Shown in pieces: positions 51,025-60,585 of a stretch of 63,958 nucleotides of DNA. Source of the DNA: DASXZH01 sp036502005 (GTDB lineage Bacteria; Armatimonadota; Fimbriimonadia; Fimbriimonadales; Fimbriimonadaceae); NCBI GenBank assembly GCA_036502005.1, contig DASXZH010000024.1, forward strand, positions 1 to 63,958, given 5' to 3'. Position 1 is the stretch's first letter; each line of letters begins with the position of its first letter. Both the position numbers and the translations under genes were made by a program. The notes below the pieces were generated by a model, which was given only the letters and a program-made list of their open reading frames with translations, did not search any database and was not told the origin of the DNA.

Positions 51025-52206
51025 ATGCTCTCTCGCATCGTCGCTGCCATCCTCCCGGCCCTCGTGCTCACTTCCGCACTGGCGCAGGAAGAACCCCCAC
51101 GCTTGCGTACCCTCCTACGTAACGGTTCCATCCTTGAAGTGGAAAACATGCCGAAGGCAAAGGTGGCCAGCGTTCAACTGTTTGCTTCCAGCTTAAAGGT
51201 GCCCGACAACCCCGAAAACCACGGCCTTAAGCATCTTCTGGAGCATCTCGTTTTAAAGGGGCAAAACAAAGACCTCGACGAGAAGATGGAGTCGCAGGGA
51301 ATGTTTTTCACGGGCCGAACTCTTCGCGATGCCATGCAGATCGAAGTCACCTGTGCGCCCGAGCAGATTCCGATTGCTATCGACTTCTTGAAAGAACTCC
51401 TAAAGCCTGTAAACATAAAGCAGCAGGATATTACCAATGAGATCCGGGTTATGAAGCAGGAGCACGCCCTCCAGTCAGATCCCGATAGACTTGGCACCGC
51501 CGAATGGATGATCGCCTACGGCGACCGAGGCATAGACCCCTTCGGCGACCTCAACGTGATGACCAACGCCACGCCGGACTCTATCCAGAAGTTTCAGAGC
51601 GAACTCTTTGCTGCCGATAACCTCGTTTTGGTGGTCGATGGCCCGTTGGATATTGAAGGTGTTACCAAATTTGGTAAGAACTTCCTTTCTACCTGCACCG
51701 GAAAAACCGCAACTGTCCCCGACCCGCGGCCGGCAGGGACGCCGGGTCGGCTTGAACTTGAAAATGCCTTTGGCGAGGCGCGGGCTGCTCGCGTAGGCGG
51801 CTTCAAGGATAGAAATACGGCATGGGCTCTGGCCGCCGCTTTGGCCCTTGCCAGCCAGGTAAAGCAAGTTTTCGTTACCTACACCCCTAGTTCAGACAAT
51901 GGCCTCGTGATCCTCGGCCAAACCAACGCCAACAGCGGCATGGGACTTATGATCGATGCGTTGCAGCCGGGAGATATGTCGGCCTTGTTCCCCGTAGGAA
52001 AGGCGCTGGCTAAGCGTTGGGTGGAGCGGCAGCTTCAAGATCCTTCGCTGAACGCCTACTTAAGAGGCGTGCTACTTTGTCAAGGTGCGAACTACAAGCC
52101 AGAGGAACTGCTGGACAGTATCGATCAGATGACTTGGCAAGATTTCTTTAAAGGCGTGCAGATGTTTAATAAGTTCAACTGCGACATCGTGGTGGGAATC
52201 CGATGA
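51025..52206 (+). CDS. M16 family zinc peptidase, active-type subunit
   Basis: 393 residues with signal MLSRIVAAILPALVLTSALAQ. The inverted zinc motif HLLEH (GLKHLLEHLVLKG) and a downstream Glu in TNEIRVMKQEHAL provide ligands and base. Periplasmic. Overlaps the next M16 gene by ATGA. Confidence 0.9.
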   Translation: MLSRIVAAILPALVLTSALAQEEPPRLRTLLRNGSILEVENMPKAKVASVQLFASSLKVPDNPENHGLKHLLEHLVLKGQNKDLDEKMESQGMFFTGRTLRDAMQIEVTCAPEQIPIAIDFLKELLKPVNIKQQDITNEIRVMKQEHALQSDPDRLGTAEWMIAYGDRGIDPFGDLNVMTNATPDSIQKFQSELFAADNLVLVVDGPLDIEGVTKFGKNFLSTCTGKTATVPDPRPAGTPGRLELENAFGEARAARVGGFKDRNTAWALAAALALASQVKQVFVTYTPSSDNGLVILGQTNANSGMGLMIDALQPGDMSALFPVGKALAKRWVERQLQDPSLNAYLRGVLLCQGANYKPEELLDSIDQMTWQDFFKGVQMFNKFNCDIVVGIR

Positions 52207-53399
52207 TCATAGCCCTAGCCGCGTTGGCGGCGATCTCCCCGCAAGTGCTGGAACTGCCAGATCCAAACGCAGAATATATCACCTTTCAAGCGATAGTAAA
52301 GATCGGAAATCTTGGTGGGAAAGACCAGATTTGCGCCCAGATGGTACAGGATCTGCTAACCGATGCCTCAGAGAATTTCAACGAAGACCAGATCCGCCAG
52401 TTCTCAACTTTGGCGGGCGAATCGATGCGATGCACGTTGTCCGGCGACCATTTTAGAGTTCAGCTAGAAGTCCCCAAAGGGCGAATGGACCTCGGCGGAG
52501 AGATTCTCGGGGATCTGCTTGAGAACCCCCGTTTTCAGCAAGATGCCCTCGATGCCGAAATCCAAACGGCCTCCACTCGGCCCCATTCCTATTGGGCTGA
52601 AGCCCTTTCGCCGTTCAGCCTGAACTACAAGAAGATAACCAGGAACGAGGTTTTAAACTTCTATCACCGAACCTTTATTCCTTCCGCCACGACAGTTGCC
52701 ATCGGAGGCAACTTCAGCGCTTGGGAAGGGCAGCAGGCTATCGATAAGTATTTTGTCGATTGGCAAAATCCCAAGCCGCCTCCAAGATATCTTCATAAAG
52801 TCGAAGACCCTCCTGCGCCGTTGTTGGGGAGACATACATTCCCGATCACGACCGTCGAACTTTACGGTCCGGAATTCACAGTAAGCGATGCCGAATTCCC
52901 AGCCCAGATCTTAGTGGCAACGGCGCTGGGGTCCGGAAAGTGGTCCTCAATGCACCGTATCCTTCGTGAAAAACTTGGCCTTAGCTATGTTCAGCAAGCC
53001 GTAATCTCTCCCACTCCGGGCGGATTTCAGATGCATCTGATTATGCTGACCTCGCCATTTTCCGATGAGGTTGGGCTTATAGAATCCATGCGCTCGGCCT
53101 TGTTGGAGGATGTGAAGACTTGGGATGAGTCGACCCGCCAAAGAGCCCTTGGCATGGCGCAAGGCTATTTACTCAATGGCGCCCCCATGAGCCCACTCTT
53201 TCTCGACGGCTCCTCCACCGTCGGCTATTCCTTGGAGGACCAAACCTTCTTGCAAGGCTACTGGCACGAAAAGGCCAAACAAGGATGGGACTCCAAAAAG
53301 CTTTTGGATTTGATGAGCAAAACGAGCCTTGATGACATGAGAAAAATGGCGCAAAACATGCTTACCGGCGCCCAGGGCGGAGTGATTTCAGGCCAGTGA
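52203..53399 (+). CDS. M16 family protein lacking the zinc motif
   Basis: 398 residues, same fold (SYWAEALSPFSLNYKKITRNEVLNFYHRTFIPSATTVAIGGNF) but no HxxEH, so non-catalytic. Such proteins pair with an active M16 partner as in MPP alpha/beta. A short hydrophobic start MIIALAALAAIS probably exports it. GTGA overlap to the next gene. Confidence 0.88.
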   Translation: MIIALAALAAISPQVLELPDPNAEYITFQAIVKIGNLGGKDQICAQMVQDLLTDASENFNEDQIRQFSTLAGESMRCTLSGDHFRVQLEVPKGRMDLGGEILGDLLENPRFQQDALDAEIQTASTRPHSYWAEALSPFSLNYKKITRNEVLNFYHRTFIPSATTVAIGGNFSAWEGQQAIDKYFVDWQNPKPPPRYLHKVEDPPAPLLGRHTFPITTVELYGPEFTVSDAEFPAQILVATALGSGKWSSMHRILREKLGLSYVQQAVISPTPGGFQMHLIMLTSPFSDEVGLIESMRSALLEDVKTWDESTRQRALGMAQGYLLNGAPMSPLFLDGSSTVGYSLEDQTFLQGYWHEKAKQGWDSKKLLDLMSKTSLDDMRKMAQNMLTGAQGGVISGQ

Positions 53400-54064
53400 G
53401 GGTTGCCCTGCAAACTTCCAACCACCTTATTAACCTTTTGGGTGAAGAACTTGAGCTATTAGCCGACAAGGCCCTTTTTTGGCCGGCTCGCCAAGCGCTT
53501 TTCATTGCAGATGTCCACTTTGGAAAAGCCGCCGCCTTTCGAGCGCAGTCGGTAGCCATTCCAGGCGGCACCACTACAACCGATCTTGCCCGCATCACAA
53601 ACTTGCTGGATGAAACTGGCGCTAGTTCGCTCTACATTCTTGGAGACATGTGGCATGCGAAAGAAGGCTTGGCTCAGCAGACTTTGCAAGTGATCCGAGA
53701 TTGGCGCTCGACGCACACTTCTCTTGAGATCACGCTCGTGATGGGGAATCACGATAGGAAGTGCGGCGAACTGCCGCAAGATTTGAATGTACGAACGGTT
53801 GACGAGCCGCTTAAGTTGTCGCCATTCACTTTACTGCATGATCCAGCGAAGGCTGTTGGCGCCTATTCCTTCGGTGGCCATATTCATCCCTGCGTAAGGC
53901 TCGCCGGGTTTGGCGGGCAATCCGAGCGGGTGCCCTGCTTTTGGTTTGGGCAAGATCGGGCTGTTTTGCCGGCGTTTGGGTCCTTTACCGGCTGTTCGCG
54001 GGTGGTGCCTGCCGCAGATGATCAGGTTTATGTGGCGATCGATGGCAAGGTTTTGAAGGTGTAA
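53396..54064 (+). CDS. pdeM: PdeM-like metallophosphoesterase
   Basis: 222 residues, of the ligase-associated DNA-damage-response phosphoesterase type. Metal ligands: FIADVHFGKAAAFR, YILGDMWHAKEG, VMGNHDRKCG, and GGHIHPCVRL. GTG start overlaps the M16 stop. The usual companions (LigD-like ligase, exonuclease, Lhr helicase) are not in view. Confidence 0.85.
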   Translation: MRVALQTSNHLINLLGEELELLADKALFWPARQALFIADVHFGKAAAFRAQSVAIPGGTTTTDLARITNLLDETGASSLYILGDMWHAKEGLAQQTLQVIRDWRSTHTSLEITLVMGNHDRKCGELPQDLNVRTVDEPLKLSPFTLLHDPAKAVGAYSFGGHIHPCVRLAGFGGQSERVPCFWFGQDRAVLPAFGSFTGCSRVVPAADDQVYVAIDGKVLKV

Positions 54065-54098
54065 AAGGCCCTGCCGCATTGAAAGCGGCAGGGGCCTT
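54065..54098. terminator. bidirectional terminator between convergent genes
   Basis: AAGGCCCTGCCGC and GCGGCAGGGGCCTT pair with one bulge around ATTGAAA. On the minus strand TTTT follows, on the plus strand CCTTAAAA. It serves pdeM and the small acidic gene opposite. Confidence 0.8.
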
Positions 54099-54106
54099 CC
54101 TTAAAA

Positions 54107-54304
54107 TTATTCCTTTTCAGGAACGTGGCCGTGGTGGCCCTCTTGGTCACCTTCGCGGATCTCTTTTTCAAGCTCCGCGCGCTCTTCCGGATCTAGCGGC
54201 TCCTTCGCGTGCTCATCCATACCAAGATCGGCAGCATCGGGCAAATCGGCGGGCTTAACGTTCTCCGCAACATCGGAAAATCCATCTACTTTCTCATCAG
54301 GCAT
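54107..54304 (-). CDS. small acidic hypothetical protein
   Basis: 65 residues, strongly acidic and probably unstructured (MPDEKVDGFSDVAENVKPADLPDAADLGM...LDPEERAELEKEIREGDQEGHHGHVPEKE). A good AAGGAG site precedes the ATG, and a terminator follows. No family recognised. Confidence 0.7.
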   Translation of the reverse strand: MPDEKVDGFSDVAENVKPADLPDAADLGMDEHAKEPLDPEERAELEKEIREGDQEGHHGHVPEKE

Positions 54305-54474
54305 TTCTAAAACTCCTTCGTTGAATACAGATCATTCTACGGCTGCAAATGCATGCGCATAGCGCCCTATAGAAAGGAATAACTGCAAGTTAATGGAACT
54401 TTTGAACCACCGCATGCATCATAGAAAAAAGGAACAGGGATGCGTCCCTAAAACCCAAGGGAGAAAGAGAGAAA

Positions 54475-54867
54475 ATGTTAAAGAATCTGTCGCTAGGTAT
54501 TGTAATCCTAGCTGGCGCTTTTGTAAGCGCGCAATCTGGACAACCAACGAAAACCGCACCTGCGGATGCACTTACATGGTCCAAAGGCTTGCCAGGTATG
54601 GATGCAAGATGGGTCAACAAAATCACCCATAACCTCAGTGAGGAAGATCGATACATGGTTTGGACGGCAATCGTCCGCAACCGCGAAGCTTCTCGCGACA
54701 TCTTTAAGGGCGAACCCCTTACAAACGATAAAGTCTTGGCCAACGTTCGGGTGAGAATGTCCACCGACGAGTCCAACCGATGGACGACTTCGTGGTCTCA
54801 TATGAACTCTTGGCAGCGAAATGCCTTGATCAGAGTTCTTCGGGACGATCTCGCCGTCAAACACTAG
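54475..54867 (+). CDS. exported hypothetical protein
   Basis: 130 residues, signal MLKNLSLGIVILAGAFVSAQ. Mature part has a helical pattern (MDARWVNKITHNLSEEDRYMVWTAIVRNREASRDIFKG) without known motif. AAGGGAGAAAGAG precedes the ATG and a rho-independent terminator follows. Confidence 0.7.
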   Translation: MLKNLSLGIVILAGAFVSAQSGQPTKTAPADALTWSKGLPGMDARWVNKITHNLSEEDRYMVWTAIVRNREASRDIFKGEPLTNDKVLANVRVRMSTDESNRWTTSWSHMNSWQRNALIRVLRDDLAVKH

Positions 54868-54887
54868 CCAGTTCACTGGATAATGTT

Positions 54888-54923
54888 CAAACCCCAACTC
54901 CCCTAGGCGTTGGGGTTTTTTTG
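54888..54923 (+). terminator. rho-independent terminator
   Basis: CAAACCCCAAC and GTTGGGGTTT pair around TCCCCTAGGC, then a run of T. It ends the preceding exported-protein gene. Confidence 0.92.
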
Positions 54924-54962
54924 ATTCGCAACTAACTCTTTGCTTGTAACGTTTAACTGTTC

Positions 54963-55454
54963 GTGGAGTTGGTTCGATACAAACCAGGCGAGGCGATGCG
55001 TTGGCTGCAGCTCGGCGCCCAAGACCTTAAAAAGAACGCCCAAAAGAAAGGGAAGAGCTTGGTGCGTAGGGAGGGGGAACGCAGCTTTGGCAAAGACATC
55101 AGCGATGCCGCTGGCGCTTTGATGGGCATGGGCCGTGGCGCTCTGGCCGATTTGATGCACATGCAGTCCGAAGCCAGCGAATTTGTTCTTCAGGATGACC
55201 ATTTCGAAATCGTGACTCCTGGCCGCATCAAGTCTTACAAATACGACTCGATCAAGTCGATTAAGATGAAAGGTGACAAAGCTTCCTTCATCCAGGACCA
55301 AGGCTCGATTGTTGTTAAGCCGCACGCCTATATTGTTAGCGGCCGACTTAAGATTCCCATCGGTTGGTCGCGAAATGGAATGGAAGTTCCTTACGAAGTC
55401 CTATTGGATGAGCTTGCCGCCCGCTGCGACGTCGAAATCGAGCAAGCCGGTTGA
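54963..55454 (+). CDS. hypothetical protein (163 aa)
   Basis: Not recognised. GTG start. N-terminal basic helical half (LKKNAQKKGKSLVRREGERSFGKDISDAAG), then a beta-rich half (FVLQDDHFEIVTPGRIKSYKYDSIKSIKMKG) resembling a PH-like strand pattern. Precedes nadC by 32 bp and may share its transcript. Confidence 0.65.
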   Translation: MELVRYKPGEAMRWLQLGAQDLKKNAQKKGKSLVRREGERSFGKDISDAAGALMGMGRGALADLMHMQSEASEFVLQDDHFEIVTPGRIKSYKYDSIKSIKMKGDKASFIQDQGSIVVKPHAYIVSGRLKIPIGWSRNGMEVPYEVLLDELAARCDVEIEQAG

Positions 55455-55486
55455 ATATGCAAAACTAGGCCTCAGGCTTTAATTAC

Positions 55487-56350
55487 ATGCAAACTATGGG
55501 TGCTTGGCTCCAACCCGAACCATCCGATTGGTGGTCCATTGTCGACGATGCGATTGTTGAGGACGTAGGCCCGGGGGACATTACCAGTGGCTGCATCGAT
55601 TCCAACCTGCTTGTCGATTGGTATATCGAAGCGCAGGAAGACGGCGTCCTTTGCGGAGCCGGCATTGCCGAATACATGCTGACTCCCTACGGCAGCGATC
55701 CCGAGGAAGCCAAGTTAATCGTCCATAAGGTGGATAGTGACCGAATCCAGCGCGGGGATCGCATTCTGGAAGGCACTCTGCCTGCCCGCCGTGTAATGAT
55801 GGCCGAACGTACCGCCCTAAACTTTTTGATGCACCTAAGCGGTGTGGCTACCATTACTGATACATTTGTTCAAAAGGTGGAGGGAACCAACGCGCGGATT
55901 ATCGATACCCGGAAAACCATTCCTGGACTGAGGGCTTTGCAGAAGTACGCTGTACGTTGTGGCGGCGGTTCAAATCACCGGCTCGGCCTGTTTGATGGCG
56001 CTTTGATTAAAGACAACCACATTAATGCGGTTGGTAGCATTAGGGAGGCGGTAGAAGCTATTCGATCTTACGCTTCGCATCTGACCAAGATCGAAGTTGA
56101 GTGCGAATCTTTGGAAATGGTGGATGAGGCGGTTAAGGCCGGAGCGGAGGTGATCCTTCTGGATAACATGGATCCGTTCATGATGCGCGACGCGGTTCGG
56201 AAATACGAAGGGAAAGCGCTGTTTGAAGCCAGCGGCGGGATTTCTTTGGATACGGTTCGTGGCGTAGCTCAGACTGGCGTGGATTTTATCTCGATCGGGT
56301 TGATCACCCACTCCGCGCCTGCTGTTAACTTTCATATGGAAATCAGTTAG
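55487..56350 (+). CDS. nadC: nicotinate-nucleotide pyrophosphorylase (carboxylating)
   Basis: 287 residues, converts quinolinate and PRPP to NaMN. Conserved EDVGPGDITSGCI, ERTALNFLMHLSGVAT, DTRKTIPGLRALQKYAVRCGGGSNHRLGLFDGALIKDNH, and EASGGISLDTVRGVAQTGVDFISIGLITHSAP. nadA and nadB are not adjacent. birA follows by 2 bp. Confidence 0.97.
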   Translation: MQTMGAWLQPEPSDWWSIVDDAIVEDVGPGDITSGCIDSNLLVDWYIEAQEDGVLCGAGIAEYMLTPYGSDPEEAKLIVHKVDSDRIQRGDRILEGTLPARRVMMAERTALNFLMHLSGVATITDTFVQKVEGTNARIIDTRKTIPGLRALQKYAVRCGGGSNHRLGLFDGALIKDNHINAVGSIREAVEAIRSYASHLTKIEVECESLEMVDEAVKAGAEVILLDNMDPFMMRDAVRKYEGKALFEASGGISLDTVRGVAQTGVDFISIGLITHSAPAVNFHMEIS

Positions 56351-56352
56351 AT

Positions 56353-57057
56353 ATGCGTTTCCAGCCCATCATTCATGAGCTCGAAGAAGTCGGCTCGACC
56401 CAAGAGGTCGCCGCCGAGCTAATCAGGATCGGTGATAAGCGAAACAGCGTCGTCTTTGCCCACGAACAGCTCGCCGGCCGGGGGCGATTCGGCAGGAACT
56501 GGGTAAGCAAGAGGGGCGATTCGCTCACCATGTCTCTCATCTTCTGGCAGTATGCAGATTCAAATAAGCCATGGCTAATTGGAATGGCCTGCGCCCTGGC
56601 TGTCGCGGAAACGATCGACTGCAACGTTCGCTGGCCCAACGATATCAGCTTTGAGGACCGAAAAACGGGCGGCATTCTCACCGAGATTTTCGCGGACCCG
56701 TTTGGAAGGCGAGTCCCTGTCGTTGGCATCGGGATCAACCTTCTACAAGAGCATTTTCCAGAGGATCTGCCGTTCGCGACCAGCGTTTTCAAAGAAACCC
56801 ATATGGCTTGGCAATCTCTCACACTTGCCAAAACTATCGGAGGGCAAATCAAGGCGCTACCCGAGCCACGGGATTGGGACAATATCGCTGAGCTTTGGTC
56901 CAAACACGACGCTACGTCAGGCAAGCTTTACCGAATGGCCGACGGCAGGGAAGGGACGGCCGTGCAAGTGATGGAAGATGGGGCTCTCCTATGCGAGATC
57001 GACGGTAGGCGGGAAAAGGTTCTTGCCGCCGATGCGATTTTTGGAAACGGAAACTGA
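56353..57057 (+). CDS. birA: biotin-(acetyl-CoA-carboxylase) ligase
   Basis: 234 residues, attaches biotin to BCCP. Biotinyl-AMP loop AGRGRFGRNWVSKRGDSL, LAVAETIDCNVRWPNDI, GGILTEIFADPF and GIGINLLQ. No N-terminal DNA-binding domain, so it is a class I ligase without repressor function. Confidence 0.95.
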   Translation: MRFQPIIHELEEVGSTQEVAAELIRIGDKRNSVVFAHEQLAGRGRFGRNWVSKRGDSLTMSLIFWQYADSNKPWLIGMACALAVAETIDCNVRWPNDISFEDRKTGGILTEIFADPFGRRVPVVGIGINLLQEHFPEDLPFATSVFKETHMAWQSLTLAKTIGGQIKALPEPRDWDNIAELWSKHDATSGKLYRMADGREGTAVQVMEDGALLCEIDGRREKVLAADAIFGNGN

Positions 57058-57060
57058 CGG

Positions 57061-57345
57061 ATTAGTTTCACGCAAAGCTCGCAAAGAAAAGCTATGATCT
57101 GAGTTTCACGCGAAGAACGCGGAGATGCGGAGAACGCGGTCTTTTGTTTTGCGAGCTTTGCGCCTTTGCGTGAAATTTTCGTTCCCTTACGCGCTACATA
57201 ACAGAGTGGGATTCGATCCCGGGAGTTATGATTCACGCGAAGAACGCGGAGATGCGGAGAACGCCGTCTCTTTGTTTTTGCGATCCTCGCCCCTTCGCGT
57301 CCTTCGTGTGAAGTTATCCCCTCCAAACAGTGCGTCATTGCGTGG
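57061..57345. repeat. two TTCACGCGAAG inverted-repeat units
   Basis: Unit one (about 57065-57175) runs from TTTCACGCAAAGCTCGCAAAG to GCGAGCTTTGCGCCTTTGCGTGAAA; unit two (57230-57315) from TTCACGCGAAGAACGCGGAG to CGCGTCCTTCGTGTGAA. Both contain near-8-base periodic GCGGAGATGCGGAGAACGC. No gene in the gap. Confidence 0.75.
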
Positions 57346-57377
57346 AACTCAAAAACCAACGAACCCAAAGAGCTAAG

Positions 57378-58526
57378 TCACTTCGTAAATTTTCGCCGCG
57401 CCCTCGGCCGTCGATCGCCGAAAAAGCTCTTCATCTGAACGTCCAGTCTCTTGGCTATCTGAAGCGCATTAGATGCCTGCGGCCGCAACTCGCTCGCCGC
57501 CTGAGCGTTGGCTAGAGACTGGGCCAACTCCGGCGGGATCAGCCGGTTCCGCTCGTAGTCGGGCGTATCCTTCGAAAGTTTCAACCGGTTGCGTATCTCG
57601 TGATCGGCATCCTCGGCGAGCCAAGAGAGGGCCACATGGGTTGCTCGGGCGCGTTTATAGGTTTGGGCGACAGCATCAACCATGTCCCGAGTTCCCAATA
57701 GCTTCCTTCGGCTCTCTTCCGGATATCCAAAAGGTTTTCCTAGAGTGAAAACGATCACCACGAAAAGCAGAATGATTTGCCACCAGGCCGCGACAGCCCA
57801 ACTCCCCAAGGTGTCCAAAATGCCTGCCTGCGCGCCATTAAAGCTTGCTCCAAGCACCAAGAAGCTGGAATGCGGCGGTGCTACCGTATTAATAAAAGAA
57901 AGCAGAGCGGCGGCATTTTCGTTCTTATCGATAAACCGGTTCGTCGCGATAATGCCATCGTTAATGGCAAGCAGCTTTCCCTTTCCCGCCGATATGAGAG
58001 TTGCTAAAGGCCCGGAGGGTGTGCTTGCCAATTGAAAACCCTGCTCCGATGTAAGAGCCGTGTGGTCGTTTTGGACCAAAGCCGTATTCACGGTTAGGGG
58101 GCCGGCTGGCCCATCGATAGAAGTTGTGGTGGCCGCAGTCTTCGATTCCGAAGCAAACTCTTCTCCAATGCCCAGCCAAATCGCCGTACCCCCATCGGCA
58201 AGGTAATCCCTAACTTGGTCATCGGTCTTAGATTCTGCATCGGTTTCCGCCACCGGCCCGGCGATTCCTCCGTCTTCGTGAACCACGCTGAATACAACCA
58301 AGATAGGTTTATCCTTTGTGGAAGCGTTCGGGCTTTCGGCATAGTTGAGGGTATGGCCTTGACTTCGCAAGAGGTCTGCCATAGCTTTGGTGCCGCTTGG
58401 CTTGTAGGAAGTCGGGCTTGGGTCGGTTGTCGTATCGTTCGATCCGAGGGAAAGGGTAAAAGCAGCCAAGCCTAGAATGCCCAGTAAGAACCAGATCACC
58501 ATCGGAAAGGTTTTTTGTTGCTTCAA
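57378..58526 (-). CDS. DUF4350 domain membrane protein
   Basis: 382 residues from TTG 58526, chosen because it overlaps the upstream stop as TTGA, like other pairs here. N-terminal helix MVIWFLLGILGLAAFTL, then the DUF4350 domain (TSYKPSGTKAMADLLRSQGHTLNYAESP...), a second helix near 260 (AWWQIILLFVVIVFTLGKPFGYPEESRR) and a cytoplasmic helical tail. Such genes go with DUF4129, DUF58 and MoxR ATPases; the latter two are not present. Confidence 0.88.
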   Translation of the reverse strand: MKQQKTFPMVIWFLLGILGLAAFTLSLGSNDTTTDPSPTSYKPSGTKAMADLLRSQGHTLNYAESPNASTKDKPILVVFSVVHEDGGIAGPVAETDAESKTDDQVRDYLADGGTAIWLGIGEEFASESKTAATTTSIDGPAGPLTVNTALVQNDHTALTSEQGFQLASTPSGPLATLISAGKGKLLAINDGIIATNRFIDKNENAAALLSFINTVAPPHSSFLVLGASFNGAQAGILDTLGSWAVAAWWQIILLFVVIVFTLGKPFGYPEESRRKLLGTRDMVDAVAQTYKRARATHVALSWLAEDADHEIRNRLKLSKDTPDYERNRLIPPELAQSLANAQAASELRPQASNALQIAKRLDVQMKSFFGDRRPRARRKFTK

Positions 58527-59479
58527 GCGGCTGCCTCCGCCGCGCGAAGAGATGCGACCACCTCTTCGTACCAAATCTTGAACTGATCCACATCGGCCGC
58601 GCCCCTCACTTGGTGCCCATACCAAATGCGGTCAAAAGATTTTGTAGGCGAGAGCATGTCCAAACTGGGCGGCCTTTTGGGGCTTGCCTGAATGCGCGCC
58701 AGGTGTTCCCAGTTCGTTTCCGAGCGGATAAATCGGGCGACTTTCGCCTCGTCGATCCTTAAAAGACAAGCAAGGTATAGGCAGCGCACGGCCTCTCGAA
58801 ATCGGCCCTGAAGCGATAGCCCTTCCGCCAATCGTAGCCACTCGTCGGCGGAGCGCTCGGGCTCATCTTCCTCAAGTAAAGCACTGGCTTTGTGCTTCAA
58901 GGTTTTCTTCCATTTAAAGTGGCGGAACGCCAAGACCAGGAAAAAGATCACGGCTGCAATCAGTAGGCCGATTAATCCATAAATGAAAAGCTTGCTTACT
59001 AGACCTATGCCTCCGAGATTCGGTGCCTGCATCTCAGGGATATCTGGCTTGCGTGGATCTTCTCCCGAATGCCGGTTAAAAAGTCGGGAAAACGCTTTGC
59101 TTAGCCAGTTCTCGTCATTTCCCGTTCCGGTGTCCTTGTAAAGCGGCGAAGACTTGATCGACTTAATTTGTGATTCGACGTTGTTTGTAGCCGGGGCCCC
59201 TTCGGTAAGGACGGAGGCTCGCAGGGCGAGCATGGAATCGACTTCAGCCGGCTTAAACTGATCTGGATCATCGTTGGCTTCCTCAATCTTTTGAGCCAGG
59301 GCCGGATCGTGCTCGCTTAGGTTTGGGTTGTCCTGATAAAACTTTTCTAGAACCTCGATCTTGGCGTCGGAGGTTCCTGCGGCCTCAAATTGCTGCCGCA
59401 ACTGCAGGTAGCCGGTTGCCCAGCAGATCCCGCACAGGCAAAGGGAGAGGCTAAAGCTCGAAACGATTTTGCTTAACAT
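58523..59479 (-). CDS. DUF4129 domain membrane protein
   Basis: 318 residues, signal or anchor at 8-25, a periplasmic helical region, a transmembrane helix near 165-190 (LFIYGLIGLLIAAVIFFLVLAF) and a C-terminal DUF4129 domain (FREAVRCLYLACLLRIDEAKVARFIRSETNWEHLARI). Overlaps the next upstream gene by 29 bp. Confidence 0.87.
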   Translation of the reverse strand: MLSKIVSSFSLSLCLCGICWATGYLQLRQQFEAAGTSDAKIEVLEKFYQDNPNLSEHDPALAQKIEEANDDPDQFKPAEVDSMLALRASVLTEGAPATNNVESQIKSIKSSPLYKDTGTGNDENWLSKAFSRLFNRHSGEDPRKPDIPEMQAPNLGGIGLVSKLFIYGLIGLLIAAVIFFLVLAFRHFKWKKTLKHKASALLEEDEPERSADEWLRLAEGLSLQGRFREAVRCLYLACLLRIDEAKVARFIRSETNWEHLARIQASPKRPPSLDMLSPTKSFDRIWYGHQVRGAADVDQFKIWYEEVVASLRAAEAAA

Positions 59480-60491
59480 TGGGTGTCATATCCTTCGCGA
59501 GCATTTCGATATCGTAGCCTTCAACGCGGGTTCGGCGGTCGTAATAGAGCAAGGTCGCCGTTGTGCACCAAACGGGGATCAGCGTCCACAGGGTCAAGAA
59601 CCAGGGCATGGAGTTCAGCGCCTGCACGCCGAGATCGTGGAACGGCGAGTTGGAAAGCCACGAGCTAACATGTTCGGGGATACCAAGAGCCCCGAGCGTG
59701 ATATAGATCCCGCCATAAACGAAGATGATGAGGAATCCAACCAAAAACATAATGCCCCACGCATTGTTGTAGCCGGAAATATACAGCCGGGTGGACTTCA
59801 TAAGGGCTTTACTGCGTTTAAGGCTCTTCCACGGTGAAAGCTTCTCGATCACGATTGATGGCAACGCCAATATCTGCACGGACATCACGAGCGGCATCGC
59901 GATAACTCCGGCGACGCCCGCCAAAATCGCGCAACCGCCTACGGCCGTATCCAATGCATCGCTTACCGGCCTCTCGCTCAATAGGGCGCTGAGCATGATT
60001 AAGAGCACCGCAATCACGATGCCCAGCATCGCGGTAAACACCTGGAGGACGACCAACCCCAACACCTTAGGCATAAGCTTCCGAGCCGCTTTAGCGTGGA
60101 AGTCCGGTCTCGGCATCTCGCCATTCATATAATCGGAAACAAGACCCGTGACAAATGCGCCGCTATAGGAGAGCCCCAACGCAAAAAGGGGCGCCCCAAC
60201 TCCAAATCCAATCACGATCGTAAATAGCGCTTCGCCTAATTGGGCGTGCAAATCGTTCGGATGGCTGGTGACTCCAAGAGTTGGGAGCACGTAGGTCAAT
60301 ATAAAAATAATTGCGGAAAGAGAGACCAGCGTCGGAATTGCCGTATTGCGGAGGATAATCCCACCCAGCTCTTGGTATACGGCGATAGCCGTATCGGTGA
60401 GTTCGCCAGACGTCATAGGCTTCAGCCTTGCGCGTCTTTGATATCTGGCGGACCGCTGCGTGAGAAATCTGGCCAGAGGGTCCGAGGTCAC
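59451..60491 (-). CDS. polytopic membrane protein of the DUF4129/DUF4350 operon
   Basis: 346 residues, about six transmembrane helices with the layout of glycerophosphodiester-phosphodiesterase-type membrane domains (ELGGIILRNTAIPTLVSLSAIIFILTYVLP, LPSIVIEKLSPWKSLKRSKALMKSTR). First gene of the run. Function unknown. Confidence 0.82.
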   Translation of the reverse strand: MTSDPLARFLTQRSARYQRRARLKPMTSGELTDTAIAVYQELGGIILRNTAIPTLVSLSAIIFILTYVLPTLGVTSHPNDLHAQLGEALFTIVIGFGVGAPLFALGLSYSGAFVTGLVSDYMNGEMPRPDFHAKAARKLMPKVLGLVVLQVFTAMLGIVIAVLLIMLSALLSERPVSDALDTAVGGCAILAGVAGVIAMPLVMSVQILALPSIVIEKLSPWKSLKRSKALMKSTRLYISGYNNAWGIMFLVGFLIIFVYGGIYITLGALGIPEHVSSWLSNSPFHDLGVQALNSMPWFLTLWTLIPVWCTTATLLYYDRRTRVEGYDIEMLAKDMTPNVKQNRFEL

Positions 60492-60585
60492 GTTAAGAAG
60501 TGTAACCCATACGGTACTGTTTCAGCGCTCGTGCGTCTCTAACTGTGGTTGCATTTTTGTCTATAGGAGAAGTAGAGATAGCTAG

